DNA of 64,000 nt from Falsiroseomonas sp051433195 (GTDB lineage Bacteria; Pseudomonadota; Alphaproteobacteria; Acetobacterales; Acetobacteraceae), in NCBI RefSeq assembly GCF_051433195.1, contig NZ_JBHMFT010000001.1, forward strand, positions 434,001-498,000. Reading direction: 5' to 3'. The notes beneath the pieces were generated by a model, which had not been told where the DNA came from, searched no databases, and saw only the letters and a list, made by a program, of their open reading frames with translations. Numbering within the stretch: the stretch's first letter is position 1; every line of letters starts with the position of its first letter. Shown in pieces: positions 62,227-64,000 of the stretch. Position numbers and translations under genes: made by a program.

Positions 62227-63180
62227 CTAGCCAAGCACCCGCCCCAGCCAGGCACCGCCTTCGGCTGCCGCCCGGCGAGCGGCGGCCACATGGTTGACCG
62301 AGCGCAGGAAGCCATGCGCCGTGCCCGGGAAGGTCGCCTGCTGCACCGCGACACCAGCGGCGCGCAGCCGGTCGCCCATGGCGAAGTTCTCAGAACTCAG
62401 CACGTCCAGCTCCGCCACATGCAGGAGGCAGGGCGGCAGGCCGCCCAGGTCGGCGCGGAGCGGGCTGCACAGCGGGTTCAGCCGGTCCGCCGGGCGCGGG
62501 GCGTAGCAGTCCCAGTAGAAGCGCATCTTGTCGCGGGTCAGGAAGTAGCCGTCGGCGAATTCGCGGTAGGACGCCGTATCGAGATCGGCGTCGAACACCC
62601 CGTAGTTCAGCAACAGGCCGCGCAGCTTCAACTGTGGATCGGTCTCACGCAGCAGCAGCGCCACGCCCATCGCCAGGTTCGCCCCGGCGCTGTCGCCACC
62701 GAGCACGATGCGGGACGGGTCCAGACCCCATTGCGCGCCCTGCGTCGCCACCCAGCGCACCACCGCCGCGCATTCCTCCAGCGCCTGCGGAAACGGCGCC
62801 TCCGGGCTCAGCGCGTAGTCGGGGCCGACCACGGCGCAGCCGGCACCGGCGGCATATTCGCGCATCAGGCGGTCATGCGTGTCGATGCTGTTCCAGACCC
62901 AGCCGCCGCCATGGATATAGACCAGCACGGGCAGGGTCCCCGAGGTTGCCTTGTGCAGCCGGCACAGCAGGCGGCGGCCGCGGATCGGCAGCCAGCGATC
63001 CGCCGTCTCCGCCATGGTGGGCCCACCCACGGCCAGCGGGATGTTCGCCGCATCGGTCTGCGCCCGCGCCGCCTCCAGCGGCAGGGTCAGCGTGATGGGC
63101 GGCTGGCTCGCCGCCTGTTCCTCCATCATCGCCGAGAAGGCCAGCATCTCGGGGTCCCAACGCGGGTCTTGAGCGGGCAT
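62227..63180 (-). CDS. Alpha/beta hydrolase (HSL/acetyl-esterase family)
   Basis: A 317-residue esterase. Oxyanion-hole motif HGGGW at 90-94, nucleophile elbow GDSAGAN with Ser164, an Asp in LHVAELDVLSSE and His in GTAHGF complete the triad. It belongs to the hormone-sensitive-lipase subgroup by the HGGG motif. The ATG at 63180 is the likely start. The natural ester is unknown. Confidence 0.93.
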   Translation of the reverse strand: MPAQDPRWDPEMLAFSAMMEEQAASQPPITLTLPLEAARAQTDAANIPLAVGGPTMAETADRWLPIRGRRLLCRLHKATSGTLPVLVYIHGGGWVWNSIDTHDRLMREYAAGAGCAVVGPDYALSPEAPFPQALEECAAVVRWVATQGAQWGLDPSRIVLGGDSAGANLAMGVALLLRETDPQLKLRGLLLNYGVFDADLDTASYREFADGYFLTRDKMRFYWDCYAPRPADRLNPLCSPLRADLGGLPPCLLHVAELDVLSSENFAMGDRLRAAGVAVQQATFPGTAHGFLRSVNHVAAARRAAAEGGAWLGRVLG

Positions 63181-63285
63181 GGTCGATCCTGTCACCTGTT
63201 CCGCGCCATCGGAGGCGGAATTGCAGGACCGGGCAAGCCCGCCCGGTTGCGGCAGGCCCTCCCACAGCGCATGTTGCACTGCACC

Positions 63286-64000
63286 ATGAGTCTTTCGACC
63301 AGCCTCGCGCATCATTCGGCCCTGCGGTTCCGCGAACAGGCGCTGTACCGGCCGCGCCATGTCCTGCTGCTGGCCGATCCGGCCTTGCCGGCTTCGGCGG
63401 CGCTTGCGGCCAATCTGGCGGCGGGTGGCTTCGGCGGCACGCTGGCGATGCCGGGCCTGCTCGACCCGGCCGGCATCGCCGCGCTGCCGGATGCCCCGGA
63501 CCTCGCCATCCTGTCCCTGCTGCCGGAAGCGTTGGAGCCGGCGATGGCCGCGCTGGCGGCTCGCGGATGCCACGCGGTGGTGGTGCCCGGGCCGGCGCGG
63601 GGCCTGGCCGGCATCTGCCAGCGCACCGGCATGCGGGCACTCGGCCAGGGCAGCTTCGGCATCTGCGTGCCGGGCATCGGCCTCAACGCCTCGCTGTCGC
63701 ACCTGGCGCCGCGCAAGGGCCGGCTTGCGCTGGTCGGGCAATCCTCCGCCCTGTCGCGTGCCGTGCTGGACTGGGCGGACGCCGAGGCGGTGGGCTTCAG
63801 CCATGTCATCGGCATCGGCGAGAATGACGACCTTGGCTTCGCCCATGCGCTGGACTGGCTGTCCCGCGACCCCGGCACCGGCGCCATCCTGCTGGAACTG
63901 CGCCGCATCAAGAACCGCCGCATGTTCATCTCCGCCGCCCGCGCCGCGGCACGGATGCGGCCGGTGGTGGCGATCCGCGCCGGCGGCAGGCTGGCGGACC
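63286..64000 (+). CDS. CoA-binding acyl-CoA synthetase (NDP-forming)/Pat-like protein, 3'-truncated
   Basis: The ATG at 63286 opens a frame that runs off the window end (238 codons visible). The N-terminus (LAHHSALRFREQALYRPRHVLLL) leads into a CoA-binding Rossmann-like domain with GFGGTLAMPG and LAILSLLPEALEPAM; then GQGSFGICVPGIGLNASLSH and RLALVGQSSALSRAVLDWA match the succinyl-CoA-ligase-like domain of ADP-forming acetyl-CoA synthetases and Pat protein acetyltransferases. ATP-grasp and possible GNAT domains would lie outside the window. Confidence 0.75.
   Translation, partial: MSLSTSLAHHSALRFREQALYRPRHVLLLADPALPASAALAANLAAGGFGGTLAMPGLLDPAGIAALPDAPDLAILSLLPEALEPAMAALAARGCHAVVVPGPARGLAGICQRTGMRALGQGSFGICVPGIGLNASLSHLAPRKGRLALVGQSSALSRAVLDWADAEAVGFSHVIGIGENDDLGFAHALDWLSRDPGTGAILLELRRIKNRRMFISAARAAARMRPVVAIRAGGRLAD

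Overview
The window is very GC-rich, densely packed double-stranded coding DNA that looks chromosomal. Family content and gene order point to an alphaproteobacterium of the Rhodospirillales/Acetobacteraceae type (Roseomonas-like). The markers are ftsH-folP...glmM-thiD, serC-serA...hisZ-purA, an rluD-rpoH pair, tamA-tamB, and several solute-binding-protein transporters (ABC, TRAP and Bug/TctC types). I saw no insertion sequence, phage module, CRISPR array or rRNA. One tRNA gene (Glu, anticodon CTC) is present. The first gene (ftsH) lacks its start and the last (a CoA-binding acyl-CoA-synthetase-like protein) lacks its end.

Layout. 1-12.9 kb (+): housekeeping genes ftsH, folP, glmM, thiD, serC and serA, with a xylose-type ABC transporter placed between folP and glmM and a PhzF-like enzyme plus a TDT/SLAC1 transporter after thiD. 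13-18.4 kb: a small hypothetical gene, an exported intradiol-dioxygenase-like protein, hisZ, purA, a GNAT acetyltransferase and an MFS transporter. 18.3-21.8 kb: glyoxalase-type protein, rpoH and rluD on the minus strand, two tiny genes and tRNA-Glu on the plus strand. 21.7-25.1 kb (-): fatty acid hydroxylase, YeeE-type transporter, DUF302 protein, class II glutamine amidotransferase. 25.2-31.8 kb (-): a seven-gene operon (GntR regulator, TtuC-like dehydrogenase, Gfo/Idh/MocA oxidoreductase, TRAP DctPQM, SMP-30 lactonase) for uptake and oxidation of an unknown hydroxy- or sugar acid. 31.8-36.4 kb (+): MerA-like flavoprotein, TVP38 membrane protein, DUF547 protein, glpD. 36.4-45.3 kb (-): cyanase with a nitrate/cyanate-type ABC transporter, preceded by a GAF-domain protein and a complete LIV-type ABC transporter. 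45.4-52.1 kb: small metabolic genes and an ABC-F ATPase. 52.2-55.2 kb: a methyltransferase/glycosyltransferase fusion facing a second methyltransferase. 55.2-60.9 kb (-): tamB and tamA. 61-64 kb: M20 amidohydrolase, alpha/beta hydrolase, and the truncated CoA-binding protein.

The observations most worth following up are mostly non-coding. (1) A near-perfect sigma-54 (-24/-12) promoter precedes the cyanate-type transporter/cyanase operon, which suggests nitrogen-limitation control. (2) A family of C/G-rich palindromic intergenic elements occurs at four loci. At two of them it sits exactly between a binding-protein gene and its permease gene. Two copies carry an extra hairpin whose stem shows a compensatory base-pair change. 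(3) A hairpin before serC buries the serC ribosome binding site. (4) A 15-codon leader ORF with a strong ribosome binding site ends in TGATG at the DUF302 gene. (5) A hydroxylase gene runs antisense into tRNA-Glu and stops at the anticodon.

Limits: functions are read from motifs and remembered family features only. No database search or folding program was run, and start codons in this GC-rich DNA are often ambiguous.
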